Shown: positions 6,452 through 13,265 of the stretch, piece by piece
How positions within the stretch are numbered: position 1 is the first letter of the stretch
Layout of the letters: each line of letters begins with the position of its first letter
Source: Flavobacteriales bacterium
Lineage (GTDB): Bacteria > Bacteroidota > Bacteroidia > Flavobacteriales_F > PHOS-HE28
Assembly: GCA_020437875.1 (NCBI GenBank)
Contig: JAGQVR010000047.1
Location: forward strand, 1 to 14,081
Direction of reading: 5' to 3'
Length of the DNA: 14,081 nt
The notes under the pieces: generated by a model
The model's input: the letters and a program-made list of their open reading frames with translations, nothing else
What the model was told of the DNA's origin: nothing
The model's database searches: none
Position numbers and translations under genes: made by a program

Positions 6452-7918
6452 GTGCGCACCCACCTGCTCCGCCTCGCTGGACCCACGCTCGCCGCCGTGG
6501 TCTTCTTCCTGCTGGGGCACCTGGGCGATGCCCCAGCCGCCATGGCCGGCATCGTGGCATGGATGGCGGTGTGGTGGATCAGTGAAGCGGTTCCCCTGGC
6601 GGTCACCTCCTTGTTGCCGCTGGTGCTTTTCCCCTTGTTCGGGATCGACAGCATGGCGGGCACGGCGGTGAACTATGGCAAGGAGATCATCTACCTCTTC
6701 CTCGGCGGCTTCCTGCTGGCGCTGGCACTGGAGCGGGCGCAACTGCACCGGCGCATCGCACTACGTATCGTGGCGCGCATCGGAGGCACGGGTCCGCGCT
6801 TGATCGCCGGTATGATGATCGCAAGTGCGCTGCTGAGCATGTGGATGAACAGTACCAGTTGTGTGCTGGTGATGCTTCCCATCGCACTCAGCCTGCTCGA
6901 TGGCGATGGCGATCCCGCATTGCGCAAGCGCCTCACTGTGCCCTTGCTTTTGGCCGTTTCCTATGGCGCGACCATCGGAGGCATGAGCACCCCGGTGGGC
7001 ACTCCACCGAACCTCGTCTTCCTGGAGATCTGGCGCGACCGCTACCCGGATCGGGCCGCCATCGGCTTCGGGCAATGGATGTCCTTCGGCGTCCCGCTCA
7101 TGGTGGTCTACCTGGGCATCGCCTGGCTTCTGCTCACGAAGTGGATCTTCAAGGTGCCCACGGACCAGCTGAGCCCGCCAGCCGAAGTGCGGGAACGCCT
7201 GCGCGCGTTGGGACGCGTGTCCTATGCCGAACGGGTCGCGGGCCTGGTCTTCATCATCGTCGCGCTCCTCTGGGTCACGGGGGACGACCTCGCGCTGGGC
7301 GATGCGCTCACCTTCCATGGCTGGCGCACAAGGCTCGGGCTGGAAGCCTTCTCCGACGGAGCCGTCGCCATCATGGGTGCGCTCGTCCTCTTCGTCATCC
7401 CCATCCCACGCGCACCGGACGGCGCCAACGACCAGAAGCCACCGCACGCCCTGCTGGACTGGCGTTATGCCGAGGCGCATGTGCCCTGGGGCATCCTCCT
7501 GCTCTTCGGTGGTGGTTTCGCGCTGGCCAGCGGGATCGACAAGTCGGGCCTGGCGGTGGAGATGGTGGCCGCCATGGAACGTTTGAGGGGTCTGGCTCCT
7601 CCGGTATTGATCGGTGCGGTGAGCGGCATCGTGTGCCTGCTGAGCGAGTTGGGGAGCAACACCGCCACGGCCAGCCTCACGCTGCCCATCCTGGCCGAGA
7701 GCGCCGAGGCCTGGGGCATCGACCCGCAGGCGCTGCTGGTGCCCGCCACGCTGGCCGCCACCCTGGGTTTCGCCCTCCCCGTGGCCTCGCCCATGCAGGC
7801 CATTGTGTTCGGCAGTGGTCGCATCTCCGTTAGGGAGATGGTGAGGGCCGGCATCTGGCTCGACCTGGTCGGGGTGCTCCTGCTGTCTGTCCTATTCGGC
7901 TGGATATTAGGCGGTTAG
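6452..7918 (+). CDS. DASS/SLC13 family sodium-coupled carboxylate transporter
   Basis: A 488-residue inner-membrane protein of the divalent-anion:Na+ symporter family, which takes up di- or tricarboxylates such as succinate, malate or citrate. Visible family marks are WWISEAVPLAVTSLLPLVLFP (residues 41-61), the ATIGGMSTPVGTPPN loop (173-187), the second repeat WGILLLFGGGFALASGI (346-362), the second signature LGSNTATASLTLPI (400-413) and the C-terminal PVASPMQAIVFGSG segment. The first signature reads MWMNSTSC (130-137), with Asn-Ser-Thr where Ser-Asn-Thr is usual. About a dozen hydrophobic segments are present. The GTG start at 6452 keeps the first membrane helix; the first in-frame ATG would cut into it. 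It is the third gene of a tight operon with a TonB receptor and a TMEM220-like protein. The family is secure; the substrate is not. Confidence 0.9.
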   Translation: MRTHLLRLAGPTLAAVVFFLLGHLGDAPAAMAGIVAWMAVWWISEAVPLAVTSLLPLVLFPLFGIDSMAGTAVNYGKEIIYLFLGGFLLALALERAQLHRRIALRIVARIGGTGPRLIAGMMIASALLSMWMNSTSCVLVMLPIALSLLDGDGDPALRKRLTVPLLLAVSYGATIGGMSTPVGTPPNLVFLEIWRDRYPDRAAIGFGQWMSFGVPLMVVYLGIAWLLLTKWIFKVPTDQLSPPAEVRERLRALGRVSYAERVAGLVFIIVALLWVTGDDLALGDALTFHGWRTRLGLEAFSDGAVAIMGALVLFVIPIPRAPDGANDQKPPHALLDWRYAEAHVPWGILLLFGGGFALASGIDKSGLAVEMVAAMERLRGLAPPVLIGAVSGIVCLLSELGSNTATASLTLPILAESAEAWGIDPQALLVPATLAATLGFALPVASPMQAIVFGSGRISVREMVRAGIWLDLVGVLLLSVLFGWILGG

Positions 7919-7919
7919 T

Positions 7920-7933
7920 GCGCTTGCGAGCGC
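7920..7933 (+). other. Short perfect stem-loop after the transporter gene
   Basis: GCGCT, loop TGCG, AGCGC: a perfect 5-bp stem starting 2 bases after the transporter stop codon. There is no downstream T-run, so it is not a canonical intrinsic terminator. It may still mark or stabilise the 3' end of the operon mRNA, or be chance in GC-rich DNA. Confidence 0.2.
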
Positions 7934-8011
7934 GGGCTGGCGCTTCAGGGCCGAAAGCACATCTCCACGAGAGAATTTGACGGGTCACGGTGGAAACATG
8001 CCGGGTTTTCA

Positions 8012-8019
8012 CAACTTTG
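8012..8019 (+). promoter_or_regulatory. Possible -7 box (CAACTTTG) of the AIPR gene
   Basis: CAACTTTG matches TAnnTTTG except for the first base and ends 6 bases before the ATG at 8026. No -33 TTG was found at the usual distance. It lies in the 107-base gap after the transporter gene, part of which is visibly less GC-rich than the flanking coding DNA. Confidence 0.3.
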
Positions 8020-8025
8020 GTAGCC

Positions 8026-9798
8026 ATGCGCATCACAGAAGAACAGATCCGGTCCGCCCACAAGGCATTGAAGAACGAGAACGGAGGAGCCTGGCAGGAC
8101 TACTTCGGCCTGCTTTTCCTGGAGGAATTCCACAAGGTGCCGCGCGAGCAGGCCTTGCACCAGGTGGCCTTCGGTGGTGAGGACTACGGCTTCGATGGTT
8201 TCCATTTCGACAAGGCGAAGCGCAACCTCTACCTCTTCCAGTTCAAGTGGAGCAACGACCACGAACAGTTCAAGCCGGGTTTCCGCACGTTGCTGGAACA
8301 TGGCATGAGCGAGGTGTTCGGCGTGAACAGCGATCACCGCAGCCGCAACGCCATGGTGAACAACCTGAAGGCCGTGCTGCGCGACAACCGCTCGCGCATC
8401 GACCAGGTCAACTTCCACTTCGTCTTCACCGGCGAACCCGAGAAGGCGGAGAACAGCAGCGTGCTCGGCGCCCTGCGCGAGGACCTCGAGAACCGCAAGC
8501 ACATGCTGGACGAGTGGTGGGGCAAGGAGATGAGCATGGTGATCGAGTACCGATCGCTCAGCGGCAAGCGCTCGCACTTCGTGGTGGACAAGACGCACGA
8601 GTACCCGCTGAAGCTCTCCGGCTCGCTGGCGAAGGACGGTCCGGATGGCCAGCAGATGGTGATCGGCATGGGCCGCCTCTACGACATCTACAGCATGTTC
8701 CGGCAGATGGGTTCGCGCTTCTTCGAGCGCAACATCCGCCACAGCCTGCCCGAGGACGGCTCGGTGAACCGCGTGCTGCAGAAGGCCTTCCGCGACATCG
8801 GCATCGACAAGAAGCTGGATCCCGCCATGTTCGCCTTCAACCACAACGGGGTCACCTTCAGCGCGCAGAAGCTCGAGGAGACGGACAACGGTTACCGCAT
8901 CACCGAGCCGCGCCTGCTCAACGGGGCGCAGACCATCACCACCATGGCGCGGTTCATCGAGCGCAGCAAGTCGCGCGATGACATCGAGACCATCAAGGAC
9001 CGCCTGAAGCGCATCGAGGTGATCTGCAAGGTGATCACCCATGCCGATGATCCCTTCATCACCACGGTCACGATCAACAACAACCGGCAGAACCCGGTGG
9101 ACAGCTGGAACCTGCGCGCCAACGACCAGATCCAGCTGGAACTGAGCGACCACTTCCGCACCAAGCTCGGCATCTACTACGAGCGGCAGCAGCGTGCCTT
9201 CGAGGGCCTCACCGAGGAGGAGCGCGATGAGCAGGGCATCACCGACGACAAGGCGATCCAGATGCTGAAGCTGGCGCAGACCTTCCTGGCCTCGGAGGGC
9301 GAGCTGGTCGTGATGCGTTCCATGCGCAAGGCCTTCGAGGAGGACAAGCAGTACGAGGCCATCTTCCACACGCGTCGCCTGGAGGTGGACCCGCGCTATG
9401 TGGTGCTCTGCTACAAGGTGCAGTTCCGCCTGCCGCTGCTCACACGCAGCATCCTGGAGCGCGGCGAGAACAAGTACAGCTTCGTGGGCCGCGGTCGCCA
9501 CCTGTTGTGGGCGCTCATGTGCCAGGCCATCCTCAATGACAAGGACCTGCACAAGATGGCCGAGCGTTACGGACAGGACCTCGCCATCAGCGCCAACTAC
9601 ATGCAGTACATCAGCGGCCTCGCCACGGGAGCCTGCCGTGCGTTGCTGAGCGAGCTCGTGGAACAGGAGGCCAACGCCGAAGCGGTGAAGAACAACGAGT
9701 TCAACTTCCTGCGGAGCAAACAGTCGTTCGACTTCTGCATGGAGGTGGCGGCACGCAAGTACGGCTGGGAGAAGCGGAAGTTATCGGGGCATTGGTAG
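8026..9798 (+). CDS. AIPR (abortive infection phage resistance) family protein with Mrr-like N-terminal motif
   Basis: A 590-residue protein, probably cytosolic and probably part of antiphage defence. The AIPR core is recognisable: FFERNIRHSL (232-241), MFAFNHNGVTFSA (268-280), EPRLLNGAQTITT (294-306) and NNNRQNPVDSWNLRANDQ (351-368), a pattern typical of the family. Upstream, residues 51-74 read GEDYGFDG...LYLFQFKWS, with Asp57 and Gln72-x-Lys74. This resembles the D...QxK form of the PD-(D/E)xK nuclease site seen in Mrr-like enzymes, so nucleic-acid cleavage is inferred. AIPR genes are often found in restriction-modification operons, but no methylase or other defence gene is nearby. The ATG at 8026 is preferred over a GTG at 7990, which would add 12 residues lacking family features. 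Third codon positions are almost all G or C, unlike typically AT-rich imported defence genes. The phage-resistance role is family-based. Confidence 0.85.
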   Translation: MRITEEQIRSAHKALKNENGGAWQDYFGLLFLEEFHKVPREQALHQVAFGGEDYGFDGFHFDKAKRNLYLFQFKWSNDHEQFKPGFRTLLEHGMSEVFGVNSDHRSRNAMVNNLKAVLRDNRSRIDQVNFHFVFTGEPEKAENSSVLGALREDLENRKHMLDEWWGKEMSMVIEYRSLSGKRSHFVVDKTHEYPLKLSGSLAKDGPDGQQMVIGMGRLYDIYSMFRQMGSRFFERNIRHSLPEDGSVNRVLQKAFRDIGIDKKLDPAMFAFNHNGVTFSAQKLEETDNGYRITEPRLLNGAQTITTMARFIERSKSRDDIETIKDRLKRIEVICKVITHADDPFITTVTINNNRQNPVDSWNLRANDQIQLELSDHFRTKLGIYYERQQRAFEGLTEEERDEQGITDDKAIQMLKLAQTFLASEGELVVMRSMRKAFEEDKQYEAIFHTRRLEVDPRYVVLCYKVQFRLPLLTRSILERGENKYSFVGRGRHLLWALMCQAILNDKDLHKMAERYGQDLAISANYMQYISGLATGACRALLSELVEQEANAEAVKNNEFNFLRSKQSFDFCMEVAARKYGWEKRKLSGHW

Positions 9799-9842
9799 GC
9801 GATGCGGTGGATCCTGCTCATCGTTGATCCGGGGACCTGCTG

Positions 9843-11066
9843 ATGGTCGGTGCATCCTCCGCTGCCACACCTGGTATCCACCGCACCGAGCTGCTCGACG
9901 CCCTGCGTGGCTTCGCCCTCTTTGGTGTGGTATGGAGCAACTACGCGGTCCTGTCGTACTGGCTCTTCATGCCGCATGATGCGCAGGCCGCGTTGAACGG
10001 TTCCTTTCTGGATGCGCCGCTCGAAGCCTTCCATACCGTGCTGATCGATGGGAAGTTCTACTCGATCTTCTCGATGCTCTTCGGCATCGGTTTCGGTTTC
10101 TTCCTGGGCAAAGGGAGCGATGGTCTATGGCGCTTCTACCGGCGCATGCTCATCCTGCTCGTCATCGGCTGGATCCATCTGCGCTACCTGTGGGCCGGCG
10201 ACATCCTCTTCCTCTACGCGGTGCTGGGCTTGGTCCTGCCGCTTTTCCGAAAGCTCAGCGACCGCGCCCTGCTCATCACGGCGGTCGCATTGATCCTGTC
10301 CCCGATCGCTATCGATGCGGCCGTGGTGATGTCGAATGGCTCGTTCGACCCTGTCACACCGGTGCTCCGCTGGCATGAAGCGCGCGAGGCGGCGTTGGGT
10401 AGTGGTACCGTACCGGCGATGCTCGCCGCGGCCAACGGTGGTTGGCGTGAATTGATGGACGCCGACGCGCACATGTGGTCCTTCCGTTTCCTGCACCTGG
10501 TAGAGGGGAACCGGCCGCCCAAGGTGCTGGGCCTCTTCCTGATCGGGCTATGGGTCGCGCGGCGCAGGCTCTTCGCCGATATTCGTTCGCACGCACCGTT
10601 GTTCAAGCGGCTCTGCTTCGGCGGCGTGCTCATCGGCCTGCCCAGCTCGGTGCTGATGTGGTGGGCGGAAGGGCATGTGGGCCATCCACCTGAGCCAGCC
10701 TCGCTGCTGCGGGCAGCGAGCTACGCCTTCGGTGTGGTGCCGCTCGCCATCGCCTATGCCAGTGGATTCGCACTGCTTTGGATCAATGAGGGTTGGAGGG
10801 ATCGCTTGGTCGTGCTCGCTCCCATGGGCCGCATGGCGCTGACCAACTACCTCATGCAGACCATCATCGCGCTCACCTTGTTCACGGGAGTTGGCCTGGG
10901 CTGGGGCACCCGCGTGAGCGCCTGGCAGTTCGAAGCGCTGGCGCTGGCGGTCTTCGTGGTGGAGGTCCTGTGGAGCCGTTGGTGGCTGGCACGATTCCAC
11001 TACGGCCCTTTCGAATGGGCCTGGCGCTCGCTCACCTATGGGAAGGTGATGGCGATGCGGAAGTGA
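9843..11066 (+). CDS. DUF418 domain membrane protein (YeiB-like)
   Basis: A 407-residue multi-pass inner-membrane protein. N-terminal LDALRGFALFGV (18-29), then FYSIFSMLFGIGFGFF (72-87) and AGDILFLYAVLGL (118-130), match the usual start of this acyltransferase-3-like group. The C-terminal DUF418 domain has GRMALTNYLMQT (329-340) and YGPFEWAWRSLTYGK (387-401), its two most conserved blocks. Function is unproven; relatives are guessed to modify or move membrane or envelope molecules. It starts 44 bases after the AIPR gene with no evident promoter of its own, so read-through from that gene is possible, but a functional link is not implied. Its stop codon directly abuts the stop codon of the convergent DinB-family gene. 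Confidence 0.88.
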   Translation: MVGASSAATPGIHRTELLDALRGFALFGVVWSNYAVLSYWLFMPHDAQAALNGSFLDAPLEAFHTVLIDGKFYSIFSMLFGIGFGFFLGKGSDGLWRFYRRMLILLVIGWIHLRYLWAGDILFLYAVLGLVLPLFRKLSDRALLITAVALILSPIAIDAAVVMSNGSFDPVTPVLRWHEAREAALGSGTVPAMLAAANGGWRELMDADAHMWSFRFLHLVEGNRPPKVLGLFLIGLWVARRRLFADIRSHAPLFKRLCFGGVLIGLPSSVLMWWAEGHVGHPPEPASLLRAASYAFGVVPLAIAYASGFALLWINEGWRDRLVVLAPMGRMALTNYLMQTIIALTLFTGVGLGWGTRVSAWQFEALALAVFVVEVLWSRWWLARFHYGPFEWAWRSLTYGKVMAMRK

Positions 11067-11588
11067 TCAGGAATGATCGCGCACGACAAGCGCCTCGTGG
11101 TGCTCCACGTGGTGGATAGTGAAGAACAGCATTTCCCGCAAGGTGACTTTACCAAGCAAGGGGTGGGGTAGGAGATGGAGATCCAGGTCGGCTTCACTCC
11201 ACCTGCTCGTCCGTCGGCCGAGTCGGTCCACCAAGCGCAGCAACGCAGCGGATCGGCTCTCCATCTCCTTCACGGACACACGCGGTGGCACGAAGGTGCT
11301 TGGCGCGCGGCCACCTGCTGAGAGCTTCTCCTGATAGCGTTGCACCAAGCGTTCGTACGTGCGGGGAGCTCTGTTGGGCACGTCGAAACGCCAGCGGAGG
11401 AACCAACGGGGCAGCATCATGGCCATGGCCACCGGACGAACGCTCATCTCGATGTGTGCCACATGTTGCAGCGGTGACCATTTCCCGTTCGGAGTGCGCT
11501 CCAGCTGTTCCACCGGTAGTGCTTGGATCCGATCGATGAAGGCACGGTGATGGTAATGCAGCTCCCTCTTGATCGCGGGAATATCCAT
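11067..11588 (-). CDS. DinB family protein
   Basis: A 173-residue cytosolic four-helix-bundle protein. The N-terminal half has GKWSPLQHVAHIEMS (35-49, with His42 and His45) and the C-terminus has MLFFTIHHVEHHEALV (153-168, with His159, His160, His163 and His164). One N-terminal histidine plus an HxxxH pair near the end is the metal-binding layout of DinB/YfiT-like enzymes, some of which are thiol-dependent transferases. Substrate and thiol are unknown. The gene is 29 bases downstream of the RidA-family gene on the same strand and shows no promoter-like box of its own, so both are probably on one mRNA. Confidence 0.85.
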   Translation of the reverse strand: MDIPAIKRELHYHHRAFIDRIQALPVEQLERTPNGKWSPLQHVAHIEMSVRPVAMAMMLPRWFLRWRFDVPNRAPRTYERLVQRYQEKLSAGGRAPSTFVPPRVSVKEMESRSAALLRLVDRLGRRTSRWSEADLDLHLLPHPLLGKVTLREMLFFTIHHVEHHEALVVRDHS

Positions 11589-11617
11589 AGGCTATCGGAT
11601 GTCTGTAGGCCTCTCTC

Positions 11618-12028
11618 TCACACCGTCGCCACCACCTTCAGCTCGATGGCGATCGGCGTGGGCAGGCAGTTGATCTCGAGCGTCGTGCGGCACGGCGGGT
11701 CCTTCTCGAAGTACTCCTTCCACAAGCGGTTATATGTCAGGAAGTCGTCCTTCATGTTCGTGAGGTATACCGTCACGTCCACGATCTTCTCCCATGAGGA
11801 CCCGCTGTCCTCCAGGATCCACCTCACGTTCTGGAACACACTGCGCACCTGCGTCTCGATGTCGTAGCTCACGATATTCCCCGCATCATCCAGCTCCACG
11901 CCGGGGATCTTCTTCGTGCCGCGTTCACGCGGGCCTACGCCGCTCAGGAAGAGCAGATCGCCCACACGCCGGGCATGGGGATAGTGGCCAACGGGTTCGG
12001 GGGCTTTGTTGCTGCTGATGCCGCTCAT
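11618..12028 (-). CDS. RidA family protein, 2-aminomuconate deaminase-like
   Basis: A 136-residue protein of the RidA/YjgF/UK114 family, trimeric enzymes that hydrolyse enamines and imines. The ATG at 12028 gives the expected length; the open frame runs 77 codons further upstream, but that part overlaps the divergent gene and lacks family sequence. GHYPHARRVGDLLFLSG (14-30), VDVTVYLTNMKDDFLTYN (83-100) and PPCRTTLEINCLPTPIAIELKVVA (starting at 111) fit the branch containing 2-aminomuconate deaminase of tryptophan/kynurenine and nitrobenzoate breakdown. Arg114 and Glu118 align with the catalytic Arg and Glu of RidA. No other gene of that pathway is in the window, so the specific reaction is inferred; a general RidA role is the alternative. 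It probably heads a two-gene unit with the DinB-family gene. Confidence 0.88.
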   Translation of the reverse strand: MSGISSNKAPEPVGHYPHARRVGDLLFLSGVGPRERGTKKIPGVELDDAGNIVSYDIETQVRSVFQNVRWILEDSGSSWEKIVDVTVYLTNMKDDFLTYNRLWKEYFEKDPPCRTTLEINCLPTPIAIELKVVATV

Positions 12029-12033
12029 GTGGA

Positions 12034-12041
12034 CAAAGGTG
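12034..12041 (-). promoter_or_regulatory. Possible -7 box (CACCTTTG) of the RidA-DinB unit
   Basis: Read on the minus strand, CACCTTTG matches TAnnTTTG except for the first base and ends 5 bases before the RidA ATG. It lies in the 70-base divergent gap. No -33 element is evident. Confidence 0.3.
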
Positions 12042-12098
12042 CGAAAGCCGCGCACGTCACGGTTGCCGAAAGCGCGAACTTCACGCGATCGATACCGG

Positions 12099-13202
12099 AT
12101 GCTCGGCCGCCTTCTTTTCGCCCTGACCTGTGCGCCGCTGATGATGCAGGCGCAAACGCTCACGCCCGTGCTGCTCACCGAGCTGCCTTTGCCGCAGCAG
12201 GAGGTGAGTGGTATCCTTTGTGTGGACGGTATGACTTGGATCTGCCTGGACAGCGGCAACCCGAACAGGCTCTATCAGGTCGATACGGTCAGCGGCGATG
12301 TGCTCCGCGAACTGGAGCTGACCAACGCCTCCAACGTGGATTGGGAGGAATTGACGACCGACGGGGAATGGGTGTATGTGGGCGACTTCGGGAACAACGC
12401 CGGTGCGCGCACCGACCTGCGGGTGTACCGCTTTCCGCTGGAGGCGCTTTCCGGCGCGAGCGACGCGGTGGAGGTGGATACCATCCGTTTCCATTATGCG
12501 GACCAGAGCGACTTCACCCCGGTGTACGACGGTACGAACTGGGATGCTGAGGCCTTCCTCGCCTTCGACGATTCGCTCTTCCTCTTCACGAAGAACTGGG
12601 TGGATGAACGCACGCATCTGTATGTGATCCCGGCCTTGCCCGGTGATCGAGTGGCGGTGCGCCGCGATGAGTTCGATACGCAAGGCCTGATCACCGGTGC
12701 GGCTCGGGATGCGCAGGGCGACATCGTGCTTCTCGGCCATTCAAGGGAGGGCACCGAGCCATTCGTCTGGACCATGCGATTCCCCACCGGTCACGCGCTC
12801 TTCAGTGGGAGCAACACCCGCCATCCGATCGCATTGAGCCCACTGCAGGCAGAGGCGATAGGCTTCCTGGCGGATGGCCGTTCGATCATAGGCAATGAAC
12901 GAACACTGGAGCAGGAACAAGCGCTTTGGACCGTGACACTTCCCGTCGGTATCCGGAATACGGAGGCCGCAAGCAAGGCAGTGCGTGTCTATCCGGTCCC
13001 CGCCGACAGGCAGGTCCATGTGGAGGGTGCGGATCCGGGTCGACCTGCCCGCGTGCTCGAGTTGAACGGGACCTATCTCGGTACGGTGACCGTGGGTGCG
13101 GAAGGAATGATCGACCTTCCTCCGCTTGTGCCCGGGGAATACGTGCTGGATCTGTCCATTCGATCCGAACGCTTCAGGCTACCCCTGATGATCTCGCGGT
13201 GA
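12099..13202 (+). CDS. Secreted T9SS sorting-domain protein with propeller-like body
   Basis: A 367-residue protein. Residues 1-19 are a signal peptide (MLGRLLFALTCAPLMMQAQ). The C-terminal ~73 residues (295-367) are a T9SS type A sorting domain: VRVYPVPADRQVHVEG, ARVLELNGTYLG, LVPGEYVLDLS and a short polar end. The body has repeated beta-rich segments with an acidic motif in each: VDWEELTTDG followed by VYVGDFGNNAG (80-103), NWDAEAFLAF (147-156) and LQAEAIGFLADG (249-260). This spacing suggests a beta-propeller of the SdiA-regulated/phytase-like sort, but I do not recognise a specific function. The ATG at 12099 begins the signal peptide directly; the open frame begins at 12006 but would add a basic leader that overlaps the RidA gene. 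It is divergent from the RidA gene and 63 bases before the adaptor lipoprotein gene. Confidence 0.8.
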   Translation: MLGRLLFALTCAPLMMQAQTLTPVLLTELPLPQQEVSGILCVDGMTWICLDSGNPNRLYQVDTVSGDVLRELELTNASNVDWEELTTDGEWVYVGDFGNNAGARTDLRVYRFPLEALSGASDAVEVDTIRFHYADQSDFTPVYDGTNWDAEAFLAFDDSLFLFTKNWVDERTHLYVIPALPGDRVAVRRDEFDTQGLITGAARDAQGDIVLLGHSREGTEPFVWTMRFPTGHALFSGSNTRHPIALSPLQAEAIGFLADGRSIIGNERTLEQEQALWTVTLPVGIRNTEAASKAVRVYPVPADRQVHVEGADPGRPARVLELNGTYLGTVTVGAEGMIDLPPLVPGEYVLDLSIRSERFRLPLMISR

Positions 13203-13253
13203 ACGATGTTCGACCGGCTGTCCTCCATCACCTCGGATACCGAACGTACTGAC

Positions 13254-13261
13254 GACCTTCG
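13254..13261 (+). promoter_or_regulatory. Possible -7 box (GACCTTCG) of the adaptor lipoprotein gene
   Basis: GACCTTCG ends 4 bases before the ATG at 13266 and shares the AnnTT(T/C)G pattern with boxes before four other genes here. It matches TAnnTTTG at four of six fixed bases. No -33 TTG is visible at normal spacing. Confidence 0.25.
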
Positions 13262-13265
13262 CACC

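Noticed and set aside
5294..6748. 484-codon minus-strand frame spanning three plus-strand genes
   Set aside because: It crosses the receptor, the TMEM220-like gene and the transporter start and reads as low-complexity His/Gln/Glu/Gly; all three opposing genes are recognisable.
6841..7833. 330-codon frame in another plus frame of the transporter gene
   Set aside because: An Arg/His/Gly/Pro-rich frame-shadow of the SLC13 gene.
7945..9552. 535-codon open frame antisense to the AIPR gene
   Set aside because: It arises from the extreme G/C third-position bias of the AIPR gene; its translation is a Leu/Ala/Val/His-rich sequence with no family features.
9802..9843. 13-codon frame (MRWILLIVDPGTC) whose TGA overlaps the DUF418 ATG
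   Set aside because: It could be a coupling leader peptide, but it is too short and has no other support; an imperfect GGATC...GATCC inverted repeat there is also weak.
12029..12259. Upstream extension of the RidA frame
   Set aside because: It runs antisense through the signal peptide and body of the divergent T9SS gene and contains no RidA-family sequence.
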